64,000 nt of DNA from Chitinophagales bacterium (lineage in GTDB: Bacteria; Bacteroidota; Bacteroidia; Chitinophagales; Chitinophagaceae), in contig JAFLBJ010000001.1 of the NCBI GenBank assembly GCA_017303415.1, positions 124,001 through 188,000 of the forward strand, read 5' to 3'. Numbering within the stretch: the first letter of the stretch is position 1; each line of letters starts with the position of its first letter. The notes beneath the pieces were generated by a model. The model worked only from the letters and a program-made list of their open reading frames with translations. It did no database searches and had not been told where the DNA came from. This document shows positions 40,467-49,420 of this stretch, piece after piece. Both the position numbers and the translations under genes were made by a program.

Positions 40467-42017
40467 TTAACCTGCCCCATCTGTCATGGCCCGTTGTACG
40501 GCAAACTGGCCGACATTATTCCCAACTTCCAGACCTACCTCACAATCACTTCGGTAATGGATTCCTCCATACATCCGTGACAGGGACGCTTCCTGGGCCA
40601 TCGCACTATACGCGGGGGCCCTGTTGGGTATCAGGTGGCTAAGTATGGTGGCAGCGGCGCCACTAAAGGTGGAGTGACCCGATATGTATGCCGGGAAATT
40701 GGGTATCCCTGTGAATGTTTTAATCTCCGGGTTTAGTTGGGTTGGTCTTGGATTAAAATAATAGAACTTTGTTTCCCAACAAACTATGGCTGCATCCATC
40801 AGGGTCATATTCAGCAAGGCCATGTTGCGAGCCCACCGCACTTCACTAAACCGTTGAGGAATGAAATCCTCGGCGGCGATTGCATCCCAATGCCCCGGCG
40901 GAGTATAGGTTCCGATTCCATCAGCCCAGATATGAACGATCGCAATACGTTCGCGTGTCGGGTTTTTGATGAATTGATACACTTCTTCTGTTTCATCTCT
41001 CATTTGCTGGCTATGTACAGATGGAGGTGGCCCAGGCCTTAGGGAGATGGCAGTAAGAGAATCAAAAAGAAAGGGCTTCACCTTGCCAAAAAAGGGTAAC
41101 ATAGGAGGACGCTTGGGTGATTCAAGACTGTACCAGGGAGTTTCTCCTCTGGCAATGCAATCTGTTTCAAGTTGATCCCAACTTGCCTGGTTTCCTGCGG
41201 CGGCACCTGCCCGGTCGCCCCTGGCGCGGGTTACAAATTTTTGGGCTACTGCCTTACCCAACGATTCCCCGGCGTCGATATCACTACGCACATTGGCACC
41301 TGCAATCAGGCGCGCACGCATGTGTTCCTCTGCCTTCTGTTGAATAAAGTCCTGATCCCCCGGAAACAACAATTTCAACATTTCAACGGCTGCTCCGGCC
41401 ACAACAGCATCCTCAGAAGGATAGGAAGGCAAATCGGTCTGTGGCACCAGGGCGTTCACCGTATTGTCCACTTTATAAGGTGCCAAACGATTGTACAATT
41501 TTTTGTAATGCCAGGCGGCAACAAGTGCATCGTATTGAGCAGCACTCACATAAGCATAGGCACGTGCCGCATAAGGTGGATTGGCAAAAGGAAATTGCGG
41601 ATAGGCCAGTGGATTGCTGGGATTGGGAAATGGATACGTACCATCTGCGTTCTGATAAGGAGGCAGGTTATACTTGGCCACTAATTCACGAAGTATTTCA
41701 TTCCAGCGAAGAACTGCACCGGCACTCCAGTATTTCACAATGGCCTTTTCCTGACTGGTGAGGTCTTTTTGCCAGGCTTTGATCTCATTTACCTGGGCAA
41801 TATACTCCGGTGTATTGGTGGCAATAGGCGCCGCTACCGGAAACTCCGTGGGTGAAGAAAGCAAAACTGGCACCCATTGCCCCGCATTCAGGTCAATGTT
41901 TGCCGGGGCCAGGGCCGGGGCATTCTCCGTACGCCCTTCTATTTCCTTGTTACAGGAAAGAAAGGTTGTGCTATAGATCAAACCCGATATCAATATAAAG
42001 AAGGATAATTTTCGCAT
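40467..42017 (-). CDS. Vanadium-dependent haloperoxidase/PAP2-superfamily lipoprotein
   Basis: 516 residues from ATG 42017, with a lipoprotein signal (MRKLSFFILISGLIYSTTFLSC). The three vanadate/phosphate-binding motifs have the spacing of fungal vanadium chloroperoxidase: K-x6-R in KFYYFNPRP (about 416), SGHS in PAYISGHSTFS (about 444), and R-x5-H in SRMYGGIHYRSD (about 480). Such enzymes oxidise halides with hydrogen peroxide, but the same fold includes acid phosphatases, so the reaction is unproven. It starts 4 nt after the preceding beta-barrel gene and is last in a minus-strand run of five genes. In-frame sequence upstream of 42017 belongs to that gene's region. Confidence 0.85.
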   Translation of the reverse strand: MRKLSFFILISGLIYSTTFLSCNKEIEGRTENAPALAPANIDLNAGQWVPVLLSSPTEFPVAAPIATNTPEYIAQVNEIKAWQKDLTSQEKAIVKYWSAGAVLRWNEILRELVAKYNLPPYQNADGTYPFPNPSNPLAYPQFPFANPPYAARAYAYVSAAQYDALVAAWHYKKLYNRLAPYKVDNTVNALVPQTDLPSYPSEDAVVAGAAVEMLKLLFPGDQDFIQQKAEEHMRARLIAGANVRSDIDAGESLGKAVAQKFVTRARGDRAGAAAGNQASWDQLETDCIARGETPWYSLESPKRPPMLPFFGKVKPFLFDSLTAISLRPGPPPSVHSQQMRDETEEVYQFIKNPTRERIAIVHIWADGIGTYTPPGHWDAIAAEDFIPQRFSEVRWARNMALLNMTLMDAAIVCWETKFYYFNPRPTQLNPEIKTFTGIPNFPAYISGHSTFSGAAATILSHLIPNRAPAYSAMAQEASLSRMYGGIHYRSDCEVGLEVGNNVGQFAVQRAMTDGAG

Positions 42018-42021
42018 GGTG

Positions 42022-42960
42022 TTACTTTTTTGGTTTTTGTTTTCCAAAATAAAAGGCATAGAAGGCGCCGCCATTGAAGGCCATAGCCTGGCCCATATTT
42101 CTACCGGCGATCGTGTACTGACCACCTGCCAGAAATGAAAGATTGGTGTGTGACTTCAATGTATACTTAAAACTCGCGCCAACCTGTGTGGCGTTCATCC
42201 GATTACTTGGAAAGGGCATATTGTTACGGGTTATATCAAACCCGCCCAGTGTTGTCCAGTTGGTAATATGCGCCTCTGCCAACAGGTACCGTCCCCGATA
42301 ACCGGTGCGCAACTGATACTGCGCGGCATTCGGCATGTTTACTTCATTGGTAAGCCTTAATTCCGTATCGTAGTAGGATGAACGGTCGATGGTTACATTG
42401 CTACGCACCACGTAAGTGGCCGAACCCGTTACTGTGAACCGCTTGTATTGATAGTCGGCCATCCCCCGCACCATCAGGTTGGTGGAATGAAGACCGATGG
42501 AGAGGGGTAAAAAATCAGCCACATAATCCGAAGAAGGCGTTGATATGCCGGCAATACCAAATACCGATAACCGGTGTTTCCCTGTGTTCTTCTTCAAAAA
42601 TCTCCACTTGGCAAACACAGACAGGTCCTGAATGCCATTGAGACCATGAAGCGTACCGGCCGAGGCCTTGGTCCATACGTAAGGTATACCGGCCATGATA
42701 TTGAGGTCGTCGGTGATGCCATAATTGGCCATATACATGACCGACTGGGAACTTACCGTACCCAGGTTCTCATTGTTTCTTTTCAGGGTTCCTTCCCAAT
42801 AATGGTCCCAGGACCTATAATTATAAAGAAAGCCATTGCAAAACTGGTTGCGGTTCATCATGATGGCATCCATATCGGTTTGAGCCGAAGCCGTCATGGT
42901 GATAAAGAACGCAACCATCCCCTGCAAAAGCCCTCTGCGGAGGGTTTTACTCTTTTTCAT
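42022..42960 (-). CDS. Outer-membrane beta-barrel (transporter-like)
   Basis: 312 residues with a signal peptide ending in TASAQ. Repeated amphipathic strands and the pattern of the MetA-pathway-type outer-membrane proteins (PF13557-like): YMANYGITDDLNIMAGIPYV, then GLNGIQDLSVFAKWRF and GIAGISTPSSD. The C-terminus ends in an aromatic-rich strand. It probably provides a pore or surface scaffold for the flanking haloperoxidase-like lipoproteins. The gene is 24 nt after the preceding barrel and 4 nt before the haloperoxidase. Confidence 0.75.
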   Translation of the reverse strand: MKKSKTLRRGLLQGMVAFFITMTASAQTDMDAIMMNRNQFCNGFLYNYRSWDHYWEGTLKRNNENLGTVSSQSVMYMANYGITDDLNIMAGIPYVWTKASAGTLHGLNGIQDLSVFAKWRFLKKNTGKHRLSVFGIAGISTPSSDYVADFLPLSIGLHSTNLMVRGMADYQYKRFTVTGSATYVVRSNVTIDRSSYYDTELRLTNEVNMPNAAQYQLRTGYRGRYLLAEAHITNWTTLGGFDITRNNMPFPSNRMNATQVGASFKYTLKSHTNLSFLAGGQYTIAGRNMGQAMAFNGGAFYAFYFGKQKPKK

Positions 42961-42984
42961 GCTTAGCAGAAGGTTTAATGGTGA

Positions 42985-44079
42985 TCAGAATCGAACAGTC
43001 ATGCCAATATTGACCAGGTAATCCGCAAAGGCTGCGTCGCCCTGTACACGCGTACCGGATTCACTGGTGCGTAACTTATCCGAATAACTCTGGGTACGGT
43101 TTCGCACCAGGGCTACCGGAACAGATGCATACAGGTTCATTTTCTTGAACATGTATGACACAACTGGTTCGGCTGAAATGACATGACCGGGACGACGAAA
43201 ACCCTTGTCACCACCAATGAGATCACTACTCGGTATGGCTTCGATACGGATACCTCCTGACAGGGAGAGCGCATTGGCCATATAGCTATACCCGGCCCTG
43301 AACATCAATTGGTCAGGAACACTCATGGTATTGGTAAAATACTTGATGGCTGTGGCTGAAACCGTACCACCTCTGGAAGTAGACACACCATTCTGTTCTC
43401 GTGGATTGATCAGATAGAAAAAATTACCATACACGCCCGAACGATGGGAGAAATTATAATACCCACTTAGCTCGGTGATAATCCCTGTACCACCATCGCC
43501 TAATTGAATGGATTGATCAACAGGGCCTACGAGCCAGGTGCTATCATTCTTTCGAAAATAATCCTGCACCTCATAGTCGCCAGTGGCCAGTTTCAACCCG
43601 AGCCCAACCTGGATATTTCCTTTGTGGGCCTTGGCAGGATCAAGCAGCCAGCGATAAGCAGTCAGCCGGATATCACCCAATCCAAATGATTTGGTGTTAT
43701 TCCTCGCATTTGGACTCGTACTGCTATTACCATAGTGTTCATACATTGAAGAGCGAACGTTCGAGATCACAGGAACACCAATGGATAATGACCAGTATTT
43801 ATTGAATTGTCGGGTAAGGGTAAGGTCCCAGGAAAAAGAATGGTTAATCACTTCTGTACCATGCTCCACTCTTTCTTTCTGCTCTTCAGTACCTACAAAA
43901 TGTTTGTAGGATCTGAAATACCTGTTATTCAGGTTAAATGCCCAACTTTTATCCTGACCTGGCAATATCCTGGTACAGCTATTGCCATTCGACCGAATGG
44001 CCACACAGCCCTGGGCCTGAGTTTGTTGCGTAATGTACAGGCATGCGACTAATGTCGCTATAATACGTATTTGTTTCAT
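42985..44079 (-). CDS. Outer-membrane beta-barrel protein
   Basis: 364 residues with a signal peptide ending near TQAQ. Strand-rich, with segments LTRQFNKYWSLSIGVPVISN, FGLGDIRLTAYRWLLDPAK and VGLGLKLATGDY that resemble the same MetA-type barrel family as the next gene. Two Cys near the mature N-terminus (CVAIRSNGNSC) may form a disulphide. Lies between the two haloperoxidase-like genes; a 14-bp GC-rich stem (44106-44143) precedes it. Confidence 0.75.
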   Translation of the reverse strand: MKQIRIIATLVACLYITQQTQAQGCVAIRSNGNSCTRILPGQDKSWAFNLNNRYFRSYKHFVGTEEQKERVEHGTEVINHSFSWDLTLTRQFNKYWSLSIGVPVISNVRSSMYEHYGNSSTSPNARNNTKSFGLGDIRLTAYRWLLDPAKAHKGNIQVGLGLKLATGDYEVQDYFRKNDSTWLVGPVDQSIQLGDGGTGIITELSGYYNFSHRSGVYGNFFYLINPREQNGVSTSRGGTVSATAIKYFTNTMSVPDQLMFRAGYSYMANALSLSGGIRIEAIPSSDLIGGDKGFRRPGHVISAEPVVSYMFKKMNLYASVPVALVRNRTQSYSDKLRTSESGTRVQGDAAFADYLVNIGMTVRF

Positions 44080-44105
44080 TGGTTTTCGTTTAAATGCGTT
44101 CTAAA

Positions 44106-44143
44106 GTTTCCCGCAGTGCACACAAGGTAGCGCTGCGGGAAAC
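44106..44143. terminator. Hairpin between haloperoxidase-like and beta-barrel genes
   Basis: GTTTCCCGCAGTGC (44106-44119) pairs with GCGCTGCGGGAAAC (44130-44143), 13 of 14 bases, with a 10-nt loop. No strong T-run follows on the minus strand, so it may be an attenuator within the operon. Confidence 0.6.
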
Positions 44144-44162
44144 CTGAAATTTGTTTAGAAGG

Positions 44163-45494
44163 TCATTTTTTCATTTTCAATCGGCTGACAATAAACTCTC
44201 CTACTTTTTTGCCGTAATCTGTACTTACGAGACAGGAATTGTGAAAATGAATACCGCCATAAAAGCGCGCCCAGTTGTTTTCAATCGCTGCATCACGAAA
44301 TGATTTAAAGGACCGGCTGGCGATCCCAAATTCCAATTCGGATGTATCGGTATAGGCAAAATTATCTCCGAATACATAGGTCAGTGCCTCGGCGTTGGTA
44401 GCCGATACAGTGGAGTGTCCACAAGTGTATTCAGGGAAGGGGGGTGTTTGCAACAAAGGGCGCCATTCCTGGTCAATAAATTCATTGATCACTGTCTCGG
44501 GACGCATATAATTACTGCGGTATTTCTCATCCCAGCAATGAATAAAGGAATCGAATTGCGAGATAGCAGTAAGCGCATAGGCATATACCGTTGTGGCGAA
44601 ATCCGCTTTTGCTTTTTCCGCCGCAATCCCAACAATACTCATCCAGTGACCGGGAGGGGAGAATTTTTTGGTCGCGAACATGACGTGTCCGGATACATTC
44701 AATTTAAACGGGTTGTCATCCCAGAAATTAGCTATGTGCTTTTGTTCCTCTGTCAGGCTGTCTCCCGCATTTTTCACCGCCATAACTTCTTTGTAATAGA
44801 AGCTGTTCTTGTTCTTGATATCGAATGGCGGTGGTGGCGGTGGCGTGAACTGGTTGGCACTGTCAAGCACCAGGGTGCGAATCTCCCGCCAGTTGGGTTC
44901 CATGGCTTCTGTATAGGCGGGAGGGGTAGGTACCCATCGGCCAGGTACTTCCTTCATCACGGTATATTTGGGATAGCTGCGGGTTTCAGCATAATTGTCC
45001 TTCTTGCTCCAGGCCATGATAACTTCAGTGAGCGCGGATACATAGTTCTCGGTATTTTTCAATTCCTCTTTGGGCATACCATGATCGAGGGCGAGTTTCT
45101 TTAAACTATCCACAAAATCACCCATGCTTCCTTCGGGGAAAGTGACAGCCTCACCCAGTTTACAAAAAGCTAACAGGGCAGCCAGTTCAAAATCGATGGC
45201 TTTTCCTGCTTCGGGTTTGGGCACACTGTTCAGACCCTTAAGTTGACCAGCCAGGGATTGATACTTTTCAGGATAACCGGCGGCAATGGCCTCATACCCT
45301 GCTATGCTGGCATAGGTATAATTGCGGGAAGCGATGATCGGAGGAAAGTTATTTCCCATAACAACCGTGTTCAGTTCATGAACCGTATGGGAATATAATA
45401 TAGGGTCATGCAAGATCTCTTTATAATCATTTTTGGTATTGCAGGACAATAGCGCCGTAAATGCCAGGCCGATGACCCAAATAGAAAGTTTCAT
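44163..45494 (-). CDS. Second vanadium haloperoxidase/PAP2-like lipoprotein
   Basis: 443 residues, lipoprotein signal MKLSIWVIGLAFTALLSC. Motifs: KYRSNYMRP (K-x6-R, about 322), TCGHSTVS (about 355) and ARFYGGIHF (R-x5-H, about 413), with a proline run (PPPPPP) near residue 220. The usual Ser of the SGH motif is Cys here, a change at a residue that hydrogen-bonds vanadate or phosphate in relatives, so activity may differ from its neighbour at 40467. The catalytic His is kept. It is one of five same-strand genes (46141 to 40467). Confidence 0.82.
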   Translation of the reverse strand: MKLSIWVIGLAFTALLSCNTKNDYKEILHDPILYSHTVHELNTVVMGNNFPPIIASRNYTYASIAGYEAIAAGYPEKYQSLAGQLKGLNSVPKPEAGKAIDFELAALLAFCKLGEAVTFPEGSMGDFVDSLKKLALDHGMPKEELKNTENYVSALTEVIMAWSKKDNYAETRSYPKYTVMKEVPGRWVPTPPAYTEAMEPNWREIRTLVLDSANQFTPPPPPPFDIKNKNSFYYKEVMAVKNAGDSLTEEQKHIANFWDDNPFKLNVSGHVMFATKKFSPPGHWMSIVGIAAEKAKADFATTVYAYALTAISQFDSFIHCWDEKYRSNYMRPETVINEFIDQEWRPLLQTPPFPEYTCGHSTVSATNAEALTYVFGDNFAYTDTSELEFGIASRSFKSFRDAAIENNWARFYGGIHFHNSCLVSTDYGKKVGEFIVSRLKMKK

Positions 45495-45577
45495 TATGAT
45501 GCGTCTTTTGAATGTATGAATATGATATTAGCACACGAACCATGTCCGTATGCTCCGGCAGTAATAAAGTAGGAAAT

Positions 45578-46141
45578 TCAACCGATCTTTTCAGGTGGCG
45601 GGGAGAGAACATCCATAGGGGCTACGGGCAGGTATGAACTGCATAACATACCTGTATGCTTTTGCTTGTTTGTCACGGTAAAATCGTACTCAGGAAAGTC
45701 CTCGCAATACTCACTCAAATGATTCTTGAACACCGGGGCTTTTTGATCACTCCCTTTATTGGATTCGGCTGGTACGATATCATTGGCTATGCGGAAATAA
45801 TCATGTCGGGCTTCCTTTAATAATTCCGCGCCTGTATTGGGGATACATAAAAATTCAACGGAATCACTAAAGAACCTTCTCTTCACATACTTGTACATGA
45901 CCCCATTGATCTCCACTTCTCCATTCCAACGTTCAAATTGATCTTGATTGGAGGCAACAAAATAAGGAGCAGGGAAATGTGCTTTGATGGAAAGCAATTC
46001 GCTTTCCTCATATTCATCCAGATCCAGTTTGCTTTCAAGTAAACGGTCTTGCTTTTGTTCGAGGTGATCGAACACAAAACGGTAACCTAACCAGTTGAAG
46101 GTTAGCACCAGCAGAAATGATATAGCAGCAATCCTTTTCAC
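45578..46141 (-). CDS. Membrane-anchored protein of unknown function
   Basis: 187 residues with one N-terminal hydrophobic helix (about 5-24, ISFLLVLTFNWLGYRFVF). The rest is soluble and mixed, containing a motif EINGVMYKYVKRRFFSDSVEFLCIPN, an acidic stretch near residues 40-50 and a Pro-rich C-terminus. I do not recognise a family. Its position 83 nt upstream of the haloperoxidase-like gene, in the same direction, suggests it begins this operon and its product lies in the same envelope compartment. Confidence 0.65.
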   Translation of the reverse strand: MKRIAAISFLLVLTFNWLGYRFVFDHLEQKQDRLLESKLDLDEYEESELLSIKAHFPAPYFVASNQDQFERWNGEVEINGVMYKYVKRRFFSDSVEFLCIPNTGAELLKEARHDYFRIANDIVPAESNKGSDQKAPVFKNHLSEYCEDFPEYDFTVTNKQKHTGMLCSSYLPVAPMDVLSPPPEKIG

Positions 46142-46196
46142 GCAGTAAGCAGTGAGGGAAAGATAGGAAAAATAGTGGAGAAACGGTAGTGGGTTT

Positions 46197-46371
46197 TACA
46201 GCAGAGAGCTGATTTCACCGCTGAGAGCTGATTTCACCGCAGAGAACAAGAGAACGCTGAGGTACGCAGAGTTTTTACCGCCAGGGCGCAATGGCGGAAC
46301 GCAACGCCAAGAGTTAATTGTTAAAAACCTCCTCTGCGAAACTCCGCTTCCTCTCGTTCTTCGCGGTAAAA
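46197..46371. repeat. Direct and inverted ACCGC/GAGAG repeat block
   Basis: GAGAGCTGATTTCACCGC occurs twice in tandem (46204-46221 and 46223-46240, period 19). ACCGCAGAGAACAAGAG is echoed in reverse complement at about 46340-46371 (CTCTCGTTCTTCGCGGTA), so the block forms a large imperfect hairpin between the GH65 stop and the next gene. Nothing else is seen in the 231-nt gap. Confidence 0.7.
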
Positions 46372-46372
46372 T

Positions 46373-48391
46373 CTATTTTCCACTCATAACCTTCCCCTCC
46401 ACCCTGATTTCCAGCGATTTCCAATGAGGGGGCAACACCGACTTTACCTTCCCCAGTCCATTAGGGGTAATATCCACTCCCCCAAAGCCCATGATGACAC
46501 TCTGCAAAATGCCCCCGGCCCCGGTGGCAAAATAGGGGTTGGTCCCTCCCTTGGTCTCCGCCACCACCCGGAAGGGTGGGTTCAGGTTGGGCAAATAGGC
46601 ATCCTTGAACCAATGGTAGGCTTTTTCCCCATTCCCCAGCCGGGCATACAGGGTAGTGAAAACAGCCTGTGTCATGGCCGGGGTCCCCGCATCAGGAACC
46701 CTGGTTTCGTAATATTCCAGGTCTTTTTTTATCTGGGTCGGATCGGTGATCTCCTTCAATGGGTAAGAAAGCAGGTTCACGTCGGCCTGTTTGATGCCTT
46801 CTCCTTTATAGGTGGCATGTTCGCGGGTCACCCCGTTCTCCATTTTTAAAATCGGGATATTTCGGGCCACATACTCCCAGTCAGGATCCGGGGTAAGCCC
46901 CAATAACCGGGCGGCCTGGGTGGCATATTGCAGGTTGGCTTTGGCAGCGGCATTGGTAAAAGCATTATTGTCCACGTTCTCGGCCCACTCATCGGCGGCC
47001 ACTACATTTTTTATATCAAAATGCCCGGGGCCATTTCGCTCTACCCGGCTTGCCCAAAAATCAGCGGTGGCCGATAACATAGGCCATCCTTTTTCACGTA
47101 ACCAATCCTTATCCTGGGTCACGCAATAGTAATTCCAGGCCGCGATCGCCACATCAGCAGTGATATGATGTTCAAAGGGACCGCTCAAGGCCCAGACCGG
47201 CGTTTCCTCTACACCCGAAGCGGCACTCTCCCAGGGATACATCGCTCCTTTGAATCCTTTGGAGAAGGCATTTCGTTTGGCTGCCTCCAGTCGCTGATAA
47301 CGATATTCGATCATGCTCTTTGCCAATCCTGGATGCATCACCAGCAAGGCAGGGTACATCCACAATTCGGTATCCCAAAATACATGGCCATTATAGCCAA
47401 GTCCGCTCAACCCCATGGGCGAAGGAGACAATGCCGTTCCCTCCCGCACAAAAGAATAGAGATGATAGAGCATGCTGTGTATGTCTTGCTGGGCCTGGGC
47501 ATCTCCTTCAATGCGGATATCACTGCTCCAGAGTTTTTCCCATTCCTTTTTATGAAAAGCAAGTAAGCGGTCACGGCCTTCCAGTTTGGCATAGATGGTG
47601 AGTCGTTCGGCTTCATTGAGCGGATCATCGTGATGGGCACTGGTGATGGAAGAACCCGCAATGGAAAACCGATAGGTCTCTCCGGCCTTTAATTTGCGCG
47701 AAAACTTCATCAGATGCATATTGTTGTCCCACATTTCATGGATCACCCGGGGTTCATGTCCATGTTCTTCGGAGAAAAGAAAGGTATTGGAGGCGCACAT
47801 TTGCAGTTTGCCGGTAGGACTTTTAGCGGTGGAGGTAAGCAGGCTGATGACCACATGGGGGCGATCGATCTCATTGTAATAATTCTCAACATCCCTTAAG
47901 GCATCGGGTGCTTCCATTACACTGGCCCCGCCAATGGTCATATCCTTTTTAGCTTTGATCTCCACATCCATCAACACCGTATAGGGCAGGTGGCGGAGGG
48001 AATAATAGGTGTATTCTACCGTAGCCTTATCCCCCACCTCAAACCGGGTGCGAAAAGCTGCTTCCTTCATATCGAGTTGCTGCTCCATGCCCTGCACATT
48101 CTTTCCATCGATGCGCATGCCATCAATATCCAGGTACATATTGAGGAGGTTGAAACTCCGCAGGAAATTGCTCACCCGCCCCCGGCCATACAGGTCATAG
48201 GCACCGGCCAGTACCACATCTTTAACTTTAAATGGCTCGGGAGAAGAAACGATCCCGATCATGCCATTGGCGACGGTAACGCCATAGTATTCCATTCCGG
48301 GTTTAATATCGGATCTTAATTTCCAGGGATCCTGGGAAAAGACAGTTAAACACAGAAGGGAAAGGAGCAGGAGGAAATGATATTTTCGCAT
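46373..48391 (-). CDS. Secreted GH65 glycoside hydrolase
   Basis: 672 residues from ATG 48391, signal peptide MRKYHFLLLLSLLCLTVFSQ. The (alpha/alpha)6-barrel motifs HVFWDTELWMYPALLV and ADEWAENVDNNAFTN match GH65; the Glu in ADEWAE corresponds to the family's general acid. Most bacterial GH65 enzymes are cytoplasmic phosphorylases, but secreted members without a phosphate-site context include hydrolases such as the Flavobacterium kojibiose hydrolase and eukaryotic acid-trehalase-like enzymes. Hydrolysis of alpha-linked disaccharides in the periplasm is therefore likely; specificity is unknown. Longer in-frame sequence upstream overlaps the divergent gene's region. Confidence 0.85.
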   Translation of the reverse strand: MRKYHFLLLLSLLCLTVFSQDPWKLRSDIKPGMEYYGVTVANGMIGIVSSPEPFKVKDVVLAGAYDLYGRGRVSNFLRSFNLLNMYLDIDGMRIDGKNVQGMEQQLDMKEAAFRTRFEVGDKATVEYTYYSLRHLPYTVLMDVEIKAKKDMTIGGASVMEAPDALRDVENYYNEIDRPHVVISLLTSTAKSPTGKLQMCASNTFLFSEEHGHEPRVIHEMWDNNMHLMKFSRKLKAGETYRFSIAGSSITSAHHDDPLNEAERLTIYAKLEGRDRLLAFHKKEWEKLWSSDIRIEGDAQAQQDIHSMLYHLYSFVREGTALSPSPMGLSGLGYNGHVFWDTELWMYPALLVMHPGLAKSMIEYRYQRLEAAKRNAFSKGFKGAMYPWESAASGVEETPVWALSGPFEHHITADVAIAAWNYYCVTQDKDWLREKGWPMLSATADFWASRVERNGPGHFDIKNVVAADEWAENVDNNAFTNAAAKANLQYATQAARLLGLTPDPDWEYVARNIPILKMENGVTREHATYKGEGIKQADVNLLSYPLKEITDPTQIKKDLEYYETRVPDAGTPAMTQAVFTTLYARLGNGEKAYHWFKDAYLPNLNPPFRVVAETKGGTNPYFATGAGGILQSVIMGFGGVDITPNGLGKVKSVLPPHWKSLEIRVEGKVMSGK

Positions 48392-48478
48392 AGCAATCGT
48401 ATTAAAGCTTTTAGAAACGGTATGAATGAAATTTATAGATAATTTTACCTTCTTGCTGCTTAAACAAGCATCTTTCAC

Positions 48479-49420
48479 ATGAAAAAATGGATCATCGCAA
48501 TTGTGGCCCTTCTCCTGCTGGCCTTTCTCTCCGGTTTTCTTTTGCCTGCCCGTCAATCAGTTCGTGTAGCTGTACCATTGGATAAAAGCTATGTCGGCAT
48601 GGTTCGTTTTCTTGGTCAGCCAGAAACCTGGAGTTCCTGGTGGCCCGGTGAAACTGAAAGAAAACCAGATGGCAGCCTGCTCCTGAAAGAAGGTGATCAT
48701 TGGCTGGTCCTCTTCAAAACCTATGACAACCTGTTTCGTTTTGACAGGATGGAGCATTCCACCCATGCTGAAAGCCTGCTGCAATTCTCGGAAGATACCA
48801 CCGGCAAATTACTGCTGGAATGGAAGGCGACCCTAACGGCTGCTGCCAATCCAATTGCCCGCTGGAAAATCTTCCGCAAATCAGCTGAATTGAAAAAGAG
48901 CTTTGAAACACGTCTCACTGCTTTAACCCGTTTCTTATCCGATGAGAAGAATATCTATGGTTTTGATATTCGTCTCGAAAATGTACAGATCGAATACCTG
49001 GTCTCAACAAGCCGAACGCTCAACCATTCCCCTTCTACCGATGAAGTTTATCAACTTGTTCAGGCGATACAGGACCATCTGGCTAAAAAGAAGACGGATG
49101 CCATTGCATCACCAATGTTAAATATCACTGCATCGGGCACGGACACATTTCGGGTGCAGGTCGGAATACCAATTGCTTCCAAATTACCGGATGAACCTCC
49201 TTTTTATACCAAGTGGATGCTAAAAGGAGGACATATTCTTACTACCGAAGTAAACGGAGGCCCTGGTCGAATCCGGGAAGCACAACGACAAATGGAACTT
49301 TTCATCATTGATCGCCACCATACATCCATTGCCATCCCCTTTCAATCCATGATCACAAACCGACAACAGGTTACTGACACGTCACAGTGGAAAACAAAAC
49401 TTTTCTATCCGGTCATCTGA
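48479..49420 (+). CDS. Membrane-anchored SRPBCC/GyrI-like effector-binding protein
   Basis: 313 residues. N-terminal transmembrane helix (about 4-24), then an SRPBCC-like region (about 30-140) with the W-S-S-W-W-P motif, and a C-terminal part (about 160-313) resembling the GyrI/SOUL-type effector-binding fold. Similar small-molecule-binding proteins occur widely in Bacteroidota with no known role. It is divergent from GH65 and overlaps the convergent FG-GAP gene by 8 nt at its 3' end. Confidence 0.7.
   Translation: MKKWIIAIVALLLLAFLSGFLLPARQSVRVAVPLDKSYVGMVRFLGQPETWSSWWPGETERKPDGSLLLKEGDHWLVLFKTYDNLFRFDRMEHSTHAESLLQFSEDTTGKLLLEWKATLTAAANPIARWKIFRKSAELKKSFETRLTALTRFLSDEKNIYGFDIRLENVQIEYLVSTSRTLNHSPSTDEVYQLVQAIQDHLAKKKTDAIASPMLNITASGTDTFRVQVGIPIASKLPDEPPFYTKWMLKGGHILTTEVNGGPGRIREAQRQMELFIIDRHHTSIAIPFQSMITNRQQVTDTSQWKTKLFYPVI

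Noticed and set aside
40467-42125. Longer N-terminus of the first haloperoxidase-like protein (from 42125)
   Set aside because: The additional residues overlap the beta-barrel gene's 3' end and precede a clean lipoprotein signal starting at 42017.
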